Assembly: GCF_014655715.1 (NCBI RefSeq)
Contig: NZ_BNBM01000001.1
Location: 1,118,742 to 1,182,741 of the forward strand
Source of the DNA: Streptomyces lanatus
GTDB taxonomy: Bacteria; Actinomycetota; Actinomycetes; Streptomycetales; Streptomycetaceae
DNA: 64,000 nt
Direction: 5' to 3'
Both the position numbers and the translations under genes were made by a program. How positions within the stretch are numbered: position 1 is the stretch's first letter; the number at the start of each line of letters is the position of its first letter. Of this stretch, positions 9,688 to 18,082 are shown piece by piece. The notes below the pieces were generated by a model, which was given only the letters and a program-made list of their open reading frames with translations, had not been told where the DNA came from and ran no database searches.

Positions 9688-9962
9688 CCGTGCCTCCTTG
9701 CAGTAGAGCTGTTGCCGGGCCTGTCGAGTCTAATGTTCCGCCCCAGCGGAAGGTTCCCGGCCCACCTGTCATACGTCACGCAAACGGCTCTACCCAACAA
9801 CACCCCGTACTACAACGCCGACAGGGGCGCGGGGCTGTGTCCATATGCGGCTACCGCCGCGTGGGCGCGACGCACAACGCCGAAAGGGGCGCGGGGAACT
9901 GCGCGACCAGCCACAACGGACCGGCACACGACAATCCACCCACGCCCCTACGGCGTCCCGCG
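9688..9962. repeat. Intergenic region with two copies of a Streptomyces GGGGCGCGGGG-type repeat
   Basis: This 275-base gap holds the dxs promoter and, near 9822-9925, two related units beginning CAGGGGCGCGGGG and AAAGGGGCGCGGGGAAC. The second continues with CTGCGCGACCAGCC. From general knowledge this GGGGCGCGGGGAACTGCGCGA unit is dispersed in intergenic DNA of many Streptomyces genomes. No ORF with plausible coding character lies here. Confidence 0.55.
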
Positions 9963-11255
9963 CTACGCGCGACCGGCTGTCTTCTGCGTCTTACGGGTGA
10001 TCGAGTCGATGACCACGGTGGTCAACAGCACACCTGCGGTGATCATGTACTTCACCGGCTCGGCGATGGACTCCAGCTGCAGCCCGTACTGGATCGACAC
10101 GATGACCAGCACACCGAGCAGCGCGTTCCAGGTGCGCCCACGTCCACCGAACAGCGACGTACCACCGATAACCGCGGCGGCGATCGCGTTCATCAGCAGG
10201 TCACCCGTACCGGCGCTCTGGTTGGCGGAGGCGATCTTCGAGGCCAGGAAGAGACCACCGATGGCCGCGAACCCGCCCGAGATCGCGAACACGGAGATCC
10301 GCACCGCGGTGACGTTGATACCCGCACGACGCGAGGCCTCCACGCTGCCACCGAGCGCGAAGATCTTGCGGCCGTACGAGGTACGCCGGAGCAGGAAGTC
10401 CGTGCCGACCAGGAACACCAGGAAGATCACCGTGGCCAGCGGCAGGCCCTTGTACTGGTTGTACATGATCGCCGCGGCGAAGGAGACGATGCCCAGGAGC
10501 ACCGTCCGCAGGACGGTGTCGCTCAGCGGCCGGAACGGGATGCCCGCGGCCTCGCGGCGACGGTTGCCGAGGAACGAGGTGATGAAGAACACCGCGGTCA
10601 CCACGGCCGCGAGGCCGTACGCGGCGGCCACGTCCGTGAAGAAGTACGTCGTCAGCTTGCCGATCAGACCGTCGCTGTCGAGGTTGATCGTGCCGTTCTC
10701 GCCCAGCGTCTGGAGCATGAAGCCGAGCCAGAACAGCAGACCGGCGAGTGTGACGGCGAACGCCGGGGCGCCGAGCACCGCGAAGAAGAAGCCGTGCGCC
10801 GCGCCGATGAGGGCACCCGCCGCGACGGCGAAGAGCACGGCCGCCCACTCGGGCCAGCCCTGGTTGACCGCGAGGACGGCCGCGATGGCGCTGGACGCGC
10901 CGCTGACCGAGCCGACGGAGAGGTCGATCTCGCCGAGCAGCAGCACGAAGACGATGCCGACGGAGATCATGCCCGTGCCGACCATCGTGACGGTGATGTC
11001 GTTGATGTTCTGCGCGGACAGGAAGGCCGAGTTCAGGCTCTGGAAGATCACGCAGATGGCGATCAGGCCGAGGATGACCGGCAGGGAGCCCAGCTCACCG
11101 GCCTTCAGCTTGCGCCGGAACTCGGTGAGGTAGCCGGCCAGGCCCTGCTCCTGCACCAGCAGGCGCGGGTCGACCGCGGTGACCGCGGCCGCGGCGGCCT
11201 CGGTGTTGAGTACCTCGTGGTCCTGCGCCGTGGCGGAGGTCTTGTCGATGCTCAC
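9963..11255 (-). CDS. xylH: Xylose-type sugar ABC transporter permease
   Basis: A 430-residue permease of the CUT2 (ribose/xylose) family with about ten to twelve hydrophobic helices. It has the family signature GEIDLSVGSVSG in its first half and AAAVIGGTSLFGGRGR near the C-terminus. The GTG at 11255 overlaps the stop of the ATPase gene by four bases (GTGA), so the two are translationally coupled. By gene order next to rok7B7 it corresponds to the xylose importer described in S. coelicolor; the substrate is inferred from that order, not from residues. Confidence 0.9.
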   Translation of the reverse strand: MSIDKTSATAQDHEVLNTEAAAAAVTAVDPRLLVQEQGLAGYLTEFRRKLKAGELGSLPVILGLIAICVIFQSLNSAFLSAQNINDITVTMVGTGMISVGIVFVLLLGEIDLSVGSVSGASSAIAAVLAVNQGWPEWAAVLFAVAAGALIGAAHGFFFAVLGAPAFAVTLAGLLFWLGFMLQTLGENGTINLDSDGLIGKLTTYFFTDVAAAYGLAAVVTAVFFITSFLGNRRREAAGIPFRPLSDTVLRTVLLGIVSFAAAIMYNQYKGLPLATVIFLVFLVGTDFLLRRTSYGRKIFALGGSVEASRRAGINVTAVRISVFAISGGFAAIGGLFLASKIASANQSAGTGDLLMNAIAAAVIGGTSLFGGRGRTWNALLGVLVIVSIQYGLQLESIAEPVKYMITAGVLLTTVVIDSITRKTQKTAGRA

Positions 11256-12034
11256 TTGGAAACCTCCCCGGTCGTGCGCGCCGCACGGCGGGTCACGGCG
11301 TTCTCGGTGGCGCCCGTGATGGCGGAGATGATCTCCTCCTGCGAGGTCGTCTTGACCTCGAAGACACCGTTGTTCTGGCCGAGGCGCAGCACGGCGACCT
11401 TGTCGGCGACGGCCTTGACGTCGGCCATGTTGTGGCTGATGAGGATCACGGCGTGGCCGCGCTCGCGCAGCCGCTCGACCAGGTCGAGGACCTGTGCGGT
11501 CTGCTCGACGCCGAGGGCGGCGGTGGGCTCGTCGAGGATGACCAGCTTGGGCTCGCCGAGCATGGAGCGGGCGATGGCCACGGTCTGGCGCTGACCGCCG
11601 GAGAGCGAGGCGATCGGGATACGCACGCTGGGGATGCGGATCGACAGGGTCTGGAGCAGCTCGCGCGAGCGGCGCTCCATCTCGACCTCGTCCAGGACGC
11701 CGCGCTTCTTCAGCTCGCGGCCCAGGAAGAGGTTGCCGACGACGTCGATGTTGTCGCACAGCGCGAGGTCCTGGTAGACCGTCGCGATGCCCAGGCTCTG
11801 GGCGTCGTGCGGCCGGTTGATCGAGACGGCCTTGCCGTCCCATTCGATGACGCCCTCATCGATGGGGTGCACGCCGGCGATCGTCTTGACCAGCGTGGAC
11901 TTTCCGGCACCGTTGTCGCCGACCAGGGCGACCACTTCACCGGCGTGGACCTCAAGCTCTACGTCGGTGAGCGCCTGAACGGCACCGAACCGCTTGGAGA
12001 CCCCGCGCAACGCCAGCACGGGCGTAGCGGACAC
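11252..12034 (-). CDS. xylG: Sugar ABC transporter ATP-binding protein
   Basis: A single-domain ABC ATPase of about 260 residues that energises the xylose-type importer. Walker A is GDNGAGKST, the Q-loop follows in TVYQDLALCDN, the signature is LSGGQRQ, Walker B is LVILDEPTAALG, and the switch histidine is in ISHNM. CUT2 ATPases such as RbsA usually have two ABC domains in about 500 residues; this short form is of the FrcA/XylG-like single-domain kind. AAGGAG abuts an ATG at 12043, leaving no spacing, while the GTG at 12034 is nine bases away, so I prefer 12034. Confidence 0.9.
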   Translation of the reverse strand: MSATPVLALRGVSKRFGAVQALTDVELEVHAGEVVALVGDNGAGKSTLVKTIAGVHPIDEGVIEWDGKAVSINRPHDAQSLGIATVYQDLALCDNIDVVGNLFLGRELKKRGVLDEVEMERRSRELLQTLSIRIPSVRIPIASLSGGQRQTVAIARSMLGEPKLVILDEPTAALGVEQTAQVLDLVERLRERGHAVILISHNMADVKAVADKVAVLRLGQNNGVFEVKTTSQEEIISAITGATENAVTRRAARTTGEVSK

Positions 12035-12177
12035 GTGAACCATCTCCTTCGCCGCCTGACCCGGCGGAAGGGTTGTGCAGAGAAAAGTTTTGGGGGGTTC
12101 CGTCCGGCGCCCCGCGCCGAGCTTGCGGGGCTGACGTATGCGCGGGACGCCGGAGGAGTCTTGTGGCCGGTACGGCC

Positions 12178-13290
12178 TTACTTGATGCCGGCCTTGTCGC
12201 AGGCGGCCTTGTACTTGCCGGTGCAGATCTCGGCGGCGGTGTAGAAGCCTTCCTTGATGACCGTGTCGTTGATGTTGTCCGTGGTCAGCGAGACGACCGG
12301 GACCAGCACCGACGGGATGTCCTTCGCGCTGCCGCTGGCGACCTTGTCCTTGGCGATGGAGTCCAGGCTCTCGCCCTTGGCGAGCGCGACGGCCATCTCA
12401 CCGGCGACCTCGGCCTCGGACGGGTAGGACTTGAACACGCTCATGTACTGCTCACCGGCGACGATGCGCTGCACCGCGGCGAGCTCCGCGTCCTGGCCGG
12501 TGACCGGGATCTTGAGGTCGGCGGCGTTGAGGGCGGTGATGATACCGCCGGCCATGCCGTCGTTCGCGGAGTAGACGCCGGCGATGTTCTTCGCGCCGAC
12601 GGAGGAGATCGCGGCCTCCATCTCGGAGTTGGCGTTGTCCGGCGACCACTCCTTGGTGTCGTACTCCTTGGCGATGGTGACCTTGCCGTCGAGGACGGAG
12701 TGCGCGCCCTTCTTGAACTGGGCGGCGTTCGGGTCGGTGACCGAGCCGTTGATCATGACGATCTTGGTCGACTTGGTGGCCTTGTCGCCCAGGGCGGTCA
12801 GCAGGGCCTCACCCTGGGTCCGGCCGACCTCCTCGTTGTCGAAGGAGGTGTAGGCGCTGATCGGGCCCTCGGCGAGGCGGTCGTAGGCGACGACCTTGAT
12901 GCCCTGGTCGACGGCCTTCTGCACGGAGTTCTGGATCGCCTTGGCGTCCACGGCGTCCAGGATCAGCACGTCCACCTTGTTGGTGATCATGGTGTCGACC
13001 TGCTGGGCCTGGAGGTTGGCGTCCTGCTTGGCGTTGTTGTAGAGGAACTCCGCCTTGTTGTTCGTGAGCTCCTTGACCTTCTTCTCGATCAAGGGACGGT
13101 CGAACTTCTCGTACCGGGCCGTCTTGTTCTCCGGCAGCAGGAGACCGACCTTGATGTCGTCACCCTTGCTGGCGCTGGCGGTGGAGTCGTTGTCGCCGCC
13201 CGCTTCCTCGGCGCTGCCACAGGCAGCCAGCGAGATGGCCATCGCACCTGCGGCAACGGCAACGGCGGCACGACGCATACGCGTGTTCAC
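12178..13290 (-). CDS. xylF: Sugar-binding lipoprotein of xylose-type ABC transporter
   Basis: A 370-residue periplasmic-binding-protein-like lipoprotein (type 1 fold) that captures the sugar at the outer membrane face. The signal peptide ends in a lipobox (ISLAAC), and the mature protein starts after that Cys with a Ser/Gly/Asp linker. Conserved features include KVGLLLPENKTARYEKFD at the first strand, VDVLILDAVDAKAI, and the ligand-contact region YSANDGMAGGI. The GTG start has GGGAGG upstream. It is the first gene of xylFGH, separated from the ATPase by 143 bases. The ROK regulator lies upstream in the same direction. Confidence 0.92.
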   Translation of the reverse strand: MNTRMRRAAVAVAAGAMAISLAACGSAEEAGGDNDSTASASKGDDIKVGLLLPENKTARYEKFDRPLIEKKVKELTNNKAEFLYNNAKQDANLQAQQVDTMITNKVDVLILDAVDAKAIQNSVQKAVDQGIKVVAYDRLAEGPISAYTSFDNEEVGRTQGEALLTALGDKATKSTKIVMINGSVTDPNAAQFKKGAHSVLDGKVTIAKEYDTKEWSPDNANSEMEAAISSVGAKNIAGVYSANDGMAGGIITALNAADLKIPVTGQDAELAAVQRIVAGEQYMSVFKSYPSEAEVAGEMAVALAKGESLDSIAKDKVASGSAKDIPSVLVPVVSLTTDNINDTVIKEGFYTAAEICTGKYKAACDKAGIK

Positions 13291-13411
13291 TTCAGAAACC
13301 TCCCTGACGAGGCCGCGTCGTTGCGGCCGAGGTGGCTGGAAGTCAACTCGGCCACACGTGCGACGTCAAGAAGTAAATCCTTAACGGGTTGGCAACGGTG
13401 CCATCCGTTCT

Positions 13412-14611
13412 CTAAGTGAAGGCAGGCGCGGCGGCATGCAGGGTGCTGTCCAAAAGGGTTGAATCACCCATCTCGCTGAGCGCGAGCGCGAGTGCGCCGA
13501 GCACCTCGGCACGGCCGCCAAGTGCCCCGGGAAGAACGGACAGTTGGCGCGCGGCACTGGGAATGGCGTAGCGGCCGACGGACTCCCGGATGGGCCCGAG
13601 GACCAGCTCACCGGCCTCGGCGAGATCACCGCCCAGGACCACGCGGCTCGGGTTCAGGAGGTTGCAGAGGTTCGCGACTCCGCTGCCGATATGACGGCCG
13701 ACGTCGGCGATCACCCGACGGCAGCCCGGATCTCCGTCCCTGGCCAGCCGTACGACGCCCTCCATGGTCAGATCGGTGCCATGGCTGGACTGGAGCAGCG
13801 GGAGCACATAGCGCGCCGCCGCGAAGGTCTCCAGGCAGCCCCGGTTTCCGCAGCGGCAGACCGGGCCGGATTCATCAAGGGTAATATGACCGATTTCTCC
13901 CGCCGTGCCGCCCGGGCCGCGGTAGATCTTGCCGTTGATGACCAGACCGGCGCCGACACCGCTGGCGACCTTGATGTACGCCAGGTCCCGCACACCCCGC
14001 CCGCTGCCCCAGACCAGCTCGCCCAGGGCGCCCAGGTTGGCGTCGTTGTCCACGTGCACGGGCACGCCGAGCCGCCCCCGCAGCTCCTCGGCGGGCTTGG
14101 TGCCGGTCCAGCCCGGCAGGATGGCGGTGGAGCCCAGGGTGCCGGACTCCACGTCGATCGGGCCGGGCACGCCGAGGCCGACCCCGGCGATCTTGGAGCG
14201 GTCGACGCCGGTCGCCGCGATCAGCCGGTTGACCAGCTGTTCGGCACGGTCGAACCCCTGTGTCGAGGACGCGTCCACGTCCAGCGGCTCGGACTCCTCG
14301 GCCAGCACCTGATGGGCGAGGTTCCCGACCGCGACCCGCAGATGCGTATGGCCGAAGTCGACCCCTATGACAATGCCGGCGTCCCCGCTCAGCGAGACGC
14401 TGCGGGCCCGGCGGCCGCCCGCCGACGTGGGCGTGACCTCGACGGTTCCGCCGTCCTTGAGCTCACGGACGATATTGGAGACCGTCGCGGCGGACAGACC
14501 GGTGGTCCTCGCGATCTCCGCCTGGGTGAGAGATCCGGCCAGCCGTACGGCCCGCACGACCCGCTCCAGATTGGCTCGGTGCAGCGACGACTGCGACCCC
14601 GGAGTCTCCAC
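13412..14611 (-). CDS. rok7B7: ROK-family transcriptional regulator (Rok7B7-type)
   Basis: A ROK repressor with an N-terminal winged helix (SLTQAEIARTTGLSAATVSNIV, positions about 30-52) and a sugar-kinase-like domain. The zinc-binding ROK signature is CRCGNRGCLET, and the phosphate loop is VIGVDFGHTHLRVAVG. The kinase catalytic Asp region reads HVDNDANLGALGE. I prefer the GTG at 14611, which has AGGAGG five bases upstream; the frame continues to a TTG at 14662 with no ribosome site. It lies between the xylFGH and ngcEFG operons, as in S. coelicolor, where Rok7B7 is known to affect xylose transport, carbon repression and antibiotic production. Confidence 0.9.
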   Translation of the reverse strand: METPGSQSSLHRANLERVVRAVRLAGSLTQAEIARTTGLSAATVSNIVRELKDGGTVEVTPTSAGGRRARSVSLSGDAGIVIGVDFGHTHLRVAVGNLAHQVLAEESEPLDVDASSTQGFDRAEQLVNRLIAATGVDRSKIAGVGLGVPGPIDVESGTLGSTAILPGWTGTKPAEELRGRLGVPVHVDNDANLGALGELVWGSGRGVRDLAYIKVASGVGAGLVINGKIYRGPGGTAGEIGHITLDESGPVCRCGNRGCLETFAAARYVLPLLQSSHGTDLTMEGVVRLARDGDPGCRRVIADVGRHIGSGVANLCNLLNPSRVVLGGDLAEAGELVLGPIRESVGRYAIPSAARQLSVLPGALGGRAEVLGALALALSEMGDSTLLDSTLHAAAPAFT

Positions 14612-14742
14612 GACGACCTCCTGCGCGCGGGGCCGCTTCGATGAGACCCCGTTCGTGTCCAACTAGTGAACTCTAAGCTGAGCCGTTCGGGTTGCCTCCC
14701 GTCAAGAGGTTGAACCGGATCCGGGAATGTGTACACGCACAC

Positions 14743-14771
14743 GTGAGCCACCCCTTAGTGGGGTGGCTCAC
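14743..14771 (-). terminator. Hairpin terminator of the ngc operon
   Basis: A perfect 12-bp stem (GTGAGCCACCCC / GGGGTGGCTCAC) with a five-base loop, 78 bases after the ngcG stop. It separates the ngc operon from rok7B7. Confidence 0.8.
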
Positions 14772-14848
14772 TGTCGACGTGGAGTGACACGGCCCTCACG
14801 CTGGGGCCAACAGACAGCGTTTACTTCACGGCTTCAACGCCCGGCCCC

Positions 14849-15772
14849 CTACTTCAACGCCCCCGCCGTCAGCCCCGACACCACCTGCCGCTGGAAGATG
14901 ATGTAGGCCGCGAGCACCGGCAGCATCGCCATCACCAGACCGGCGAAGAGCCCCGACCAGTCGCCCTTGTAGCCCTGGCTGACGGCCAACTGGACCAGGC
15001 CCTGGGTGAGGACCTTCTTGTCCGGGTCGGTGTTGAGGACCGTGGGCAGCATGTACTGGTTCCACTGGCCCAGGAAGTTGAAGATGCCGACGCTGATCAG
15101 TCCCGGCTTGGCCATCGGGAGCATGATCTGGAAGAACGTACGGCTGTGCGAGGCACCGTCCACGAAGGCCGCCTCCGCCACCGAGGTCGGCAGCGTGCGG
15201 AAGAAGGCCGTGAGAAAGAACACCGTGAACGGCAGCGAGTACGCGATGTAGACCAGGATGAGGCCGTGGATCGTGTTCAGCAGCCCCATGTTGTTCACGA
15301 CGTAGAACAGCGGGACCAGCGCGAGCATGATCGGGAAGCTCATGCCGCCGATGAAGAGGTAGTAGATGAAGCGGTTGCCCGGGAAGTCGAAGCGGGCCAG
15401 CACATAGGCCGCCATCGAACCGAGCACCAGGGTGCCGATCAGCGAACCCCCCACCACCAGGATGGTGTTGAGGAAGTAGTCGCTCATATTGGCCTCGGTC
15501 CAGGCCCGCGACCAGTTCGAGAAGTGCAGTTCGTCCGGCAGTGACCAGGGCGAGCTGAAAATGGAGGCGTCGTCCTTGAAGGACGTCATCACCGCCCACA
15601 GCAGCGGCATGACGACCATGAACGCCCAGATGATGAGGACGCCGTGGGAGAAGACGTTGAGGGTGGTGCCCTCCTTCTTCTTCCGGCCCGGCTTCTTCGC
15701 CGTCACGTCGATCTTGGTGATGGGCATACCGGACTCGGCCGGTACGGGAGCGGTGGTCTCGGTCGTCTTCAT
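14849..15772 (-). CDS. ngcG: CUT1 sugar ABC transporter permease (NgcG-type)
   Basis: A 307-residue MalG-like inner-membrane permease. It has a hydrophilic N-terminus, six hydrophobic helices and the EAA loop (EAAFVDGASHSRTFFQIMLP) that docks the ATPase. It is the third gene of an ngcEFG-type operon for N-acetylglucosamine/chitobiose uptake. Its ribosome site GGAGG (about 15780-15784) survives, but the next gene upstream, ngcF, is now 1.3 kb away because a TnpB element has inserted between them. ngcG may therefore be poorly transcribed. No ATPase gene accompanies the operon; Streptomyces CUT1 systems commonly share MsiK. Confidence 0.88.
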   Translation of the reverse strand: MKTTETTAPVPAESGMPITKIDVTAKKPGRKKKEGTTLNVFSHGVLIIWAFMVVMPLLWAVMTSFKDDASIFSSPWSLPDELHFSNWSRAWTEANMSDYFLNTILVVGGSLIGTLVLGSMAAYVLARFDFPGNRFIYYLFIGGMSFPIMLALVPLFYVVNNMGLLNTIHGLILVYIAYSLPFTVFFLTAFFRTLPTSVAEAAFVDGASHSRTFFQIMLPMAKPGLISVGIFNFLGQWNQYMLPTVLNTDPDKKVLTQGLVQLAVSQGYKGDWSGLFAGLVMAMLPVLAAYIIFQRQVVSGLTAGALK

Positions 15773-15861
15773 CTGATGCCTCCGGGAATGCTCCGTCCTT
15801 CAGGGCGGATCGCAGTGCACTGGCAGACAGATTTGATCTTTACTTGCTGGCGCACTAATTT

Positions 15862-17079
15862 GTGAGAGTGGCCAAGACCCAGGTGAAGCGGGCGTTCAAG
15901 TACCGCTTCTATCCGACGGATGCGCAGGCAGCGGAGCTGTCGCGCACCTTCGGCTGCGTCCGGAAGGTCTACAACATGGCGCTCGCCGCTCGCACGGAGG
16001 CATGGGCACGCCAGGAACGGGTCAACTACAACGCCACCTCCGCGATGCTGACGGCGTGGAAAAAGACCGAGGAACTGGCATACCTCAACGAGGTCTCCTC
16101 GGTGCCGCTTCAGCAGACACTTCGCCATCTGCAAGGTGCGTTCACCAACTTCTTCGGCAGGCGAGCCAAGTACCCACACTTCAAGTCGCGCAAGAGGTCG
16201 CGCAAGAGCGCGGAGTACACCACCAGCGGCTTCCGGTTCCGTGACGGCAAGCTCACTCTGGCCAAGATGGCGGAGCCGCTGGACATCATGTGGTCCCGGC
16301 CCTTGCCCGAAGGCGCGAGCCCCTCCACGGTGACCGTTTCGCAGGATGCGGCCGGACGCTGGTTCATCTCGGTGCTGTGCGAGGACCCCGCCGTGATTCC
16401 ACTCCCCGCAACCGATGCCGAGATCGGCATTGACGCGGGGCTGGACCACCTGGTGAGCCTCTCCACCGGCGAGAAAATCGCCAACCCCCGGCACGAACGC
16501 AAGGACCGTGCCCGCCTCGCCCGCGCCCAGCGGGAACTGTCCCGCAAGGCCAAAGGTGATGGCACCAACCGGGCCAAGGCCCGACGCAAGGTCGCGAAGA
16601 TCCACGCCCGGATTGCCGACCGGCGCCGCGACCGGCTGCACAAGCTGACCACTCGACTCGTGCGTGAAAACCAAACGCTTGTGATCGAGGACCTGACCGT
16701 GCGCAACATGGTCAAGAACCGCAGCCTCGCCCGCGCCGTCTCTGATGCCGCGTGGCGGGAGCTGCGGGGCATGCTGGAGTACAAGTGCGCCTGGTACGGG
16801 CGGAACCTCGTGGTCGTGGACCGCTGGTTCCCGTCCTCCAAACTGTGCTCCGCCTGCGGTGCCTTGCAGGACAGGATGCCGCTGAACGTCCGAAGTTGGA
16901 CATGTGACTGCGGAGCGACCCACGATCGGGACGTGAACGCGGCGAAGAATCTTCTGGCTGCCGGACGGGCAGTGTCGGCCTGTGGAACTGGTGTAAGACC
17001 TCAACGGAGAACTCCGGGCGGGCAGTCGGCGACGAAGCAGGAAATCCACGGGGCGACCCGTGGAATCTCCCGCCTTTAG
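15862..17079 (+). CDS. tnpB: TnpB RNA-guided endonuclease homologue (OrfB family)
   Basis: A 405-residue OrfB/TnpB protein, the family ancestral to Cas12. It is full length for the family and looks catalytically intact. It has the N-terminal FKYRFYPTDAQ segment, the first RuvC aspartate in IGIDAGLDHLV, the RuvC glutamate in LVIEDLTVRNM, the four-cysteine zinc ribbon (CSACG and CDCG), and the third RuvC residue in HDRDVNAAKN. The GTG at 15862 gives the RVAKTQVKRAFKYRFYP start. It is transcribed against ngcFG. Family members cut DNA next to a short target motif under guidance of an RNA made from the element's right end. Confidence 0.93.
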   Translation: MRVAKTQVKRAFKYRFYPTDAQAAELSRTFGCVRKVYNMALAARTEAWARQERVNYNATSAMLTAWKKTEELAYLNEVSSVPLQQTLRHLQGAFTNFFGRRAKYPHFKSRKRSRKSAEYTTSGFRFRDGKLTLAKMAEPLDIMWSRPLPEGASPSTVTVSQDAAGRWFISVLCEDPAVIPLPATDAEIGIDAGLDHLVSLSTGEKIANPRHERKDRARLARAQRELSRKAKGDGTNRAKARRKVAKIHARIADRRRDRLHKLTTRLVRENQTLVIEDLTVRNMVKNRSLARAVSDAAWRELRGMLEYKCAWYGRNLVVVDRWFPSSKLCSACGALQDRMPLNVRSWTCDCGATHDRDVNAAKNLLAAGRAVSACGTGVRPQRRTPGGQSATKQEIHGATRGISRL

Positions 17080-17095
17080 GCACGAGAACGTCAAC
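16960..17095 (+). ncRNA. Candidate omega-RNA/right-end RNA of the tnpB element
   Basis: In TnpB elements the guide RNA overlaps the tnpB 3' end and stops at the right end, with the guide read from flanking DNA. Here the last coding bases and the short tail carry a perfect hairpin (CCACGGG/CCCGTGG) and a second short one (GCCT/AGGC) ahead of AACGTCAAC. If the boundary is right, the resident guide would begin with the last bases of ngcF. The boundaries are inferred. Confidence 0.4.
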
Positions 17096-17097
17096 TC

Positions 17098-18024
17098 TCA
17101 GAACTCCAGCCGCTCGCGCCGCCCGAGCCGCATCACGATCGCGGCGAAGGCCAGCGTGACGACGAGCAGGGCCACCCCGATCGTGGTGGCGTAGGCGGCC
17201 TGCCCGTCACGGAACGCTTTCTGGTACACGTACAGGACCATGACCGTGGTCGAGTAGTCGGGGCCACCGGGTCCGGTCGTCATGATGTGTACGACCGCGA
17301 ACGACTCGGCGCCGAGGGCGAGGATGCCCATATAGACCCAGCCGGACTGCACGGTGTCCCACAGCAGCGGCAGGGTGATCCGGAAGAACGTACTGGCGCG
17401 GCCGGCCCCGTCGAGCAGCGCGGCCTCGTACAGATCCGCCGGGATGGAGGCCATACCGGCGGAGAACAGGACCACGAAGAAGCCGACCGTGGACCAGACG
17501 ATCACCGCCATCACGGCCCACAGGGCGAGGTTCGGGTCACCCAGCCAGAGCGGCTGGACGCTGTCGAGGCCGATTCCGCGCAGGATCGAGTTGATCGCGC
17601 CGCTGTCCGGGTTGTACGCGAAAGCGAACAGCAGCGCGACGATCGCGATGGAAAGGACCTGCGGGAAGAAATAGACGATCTTGTAGAACCCCGACCCGCG
17701 GACACCGCTGACCGCCGGGCCGCCCTTTCTGCGCCGTCCGCCCACATTGATCATGAAGGCGAGGAACAGCGCGAAACTCAGGGTCACCAGCGGCAGCAAC
17801 AACGCGAACCACAAGCTGTGCTGCAACGACTTCCAGAAGATCTCGTCGTCGAGCATGCGCTCGTAGTTGTCGAAGCCGACCATCTTGAATTCGGGACTCA
17901 GCCCGGTCCAGTCCGTGAACGAGTAGTAGATGGACTGGATGAAAGGCCAGACGACAAAGAGCGCGTACAACCCGAGGGGCACCGCGAGGAACCCCACGAT
18001 GAACTTGTACTTGCCGTGCTGCAT
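17098..18024 (-). CDS. ngcF: CUT1 sugar ABC transporter permease (NgcF-type)
   Basis: A 308-residue MalF-like permease with six hydrophobic segments and an EAA loop (YEAALLDGAGRASTFFRITLP). It starts at the ATG at 18024 and follows ngcE by 58 bases in the same direction. In S. coelicolor the equivalent operon (SCO6005-6007) imports N-acetylglucosamine and chitobiose. Its stop at 17098 is only a few bases from the right end of the TnpB element, so the insertion did not damage the coding sequence but separates it from its partner permease ngcG. Confidence 0.88.
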   Translation of the reverse strand: MQHGKYKFIVGFLAVPLGLYALFVVWPFIQSIYYSFTDWTGLSPEFKMVGFDNYERMLDDEIFWKSLQHSLWFALLLPLVTLSFALFLAFMINVGGRRRKGGPAVSGVRGSGFYKIVYFFPQVLSIAIVALLFAFAYNPDSGAINSILRGIGLDSVQPLWLGDPNLALWAVMAVIVWSTVGFFVVLFSAGMASIPADLYEAALLDGAGRASTFFRITLPLLWDTVQSGWVYMGILALGAESFAVVHIMTTGPGGPDYSTTVMVLYVYQKAFRDGQAAYATTIGVALLVVTLAFAAIVMRLGRRERLEF

Positions 18025-18082
18025 TGCTATCGACCCCGATCTGCGCGCGGACGCAGCCGCTGGTGACGGTTCCTCACGGGAC

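Larger units (their letters stand above)
15786..17095 (+). mobile_element. IS200/IS605-type element carrying only tnpB (IS1341-like)
   Basis: A single-gene element of about 1.31 kb between two genes that are normally adjacent. Its left end holds a hairpin at 15792-15809 (TCCGTCC TTCA GGGCGGA) inside AT-richer DNA. The right end holds a perfect 7-bp hairpin (CCACGGG GCGA CCCGTGG) at about 17047-17064, a GCCTTTAGGC hairpin, and AACGTCAAC just before ngcF. No tnpA (Y1 transposase) is present, so mobility would need one in trans. Exact ends are inferred from the intact ngcG ribosome site on one side and the ngcF stop on the other. Confidence 0.75.

Noticed and set aside
9822..9925. CRISPR array
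   Set aside because: Only two related units, with unequal lengths and no regular spacers; a dispersed Streptomyces intergenic repeat fits better.
7441..11133. Very long plus-strand frame (1230 codons) opposite the permease, dxs and xylH
   Set aside because: It spans three confident minus-strand genes and intergenic DNA and has no recognisable domain.
15786..17095. Cas12-type CRISPR locus
   Set aside because: The protein has TnpB size and architecture, no repeat-spacer array or cas1/cas2 is near, and hairpin ends indicate an IS element.
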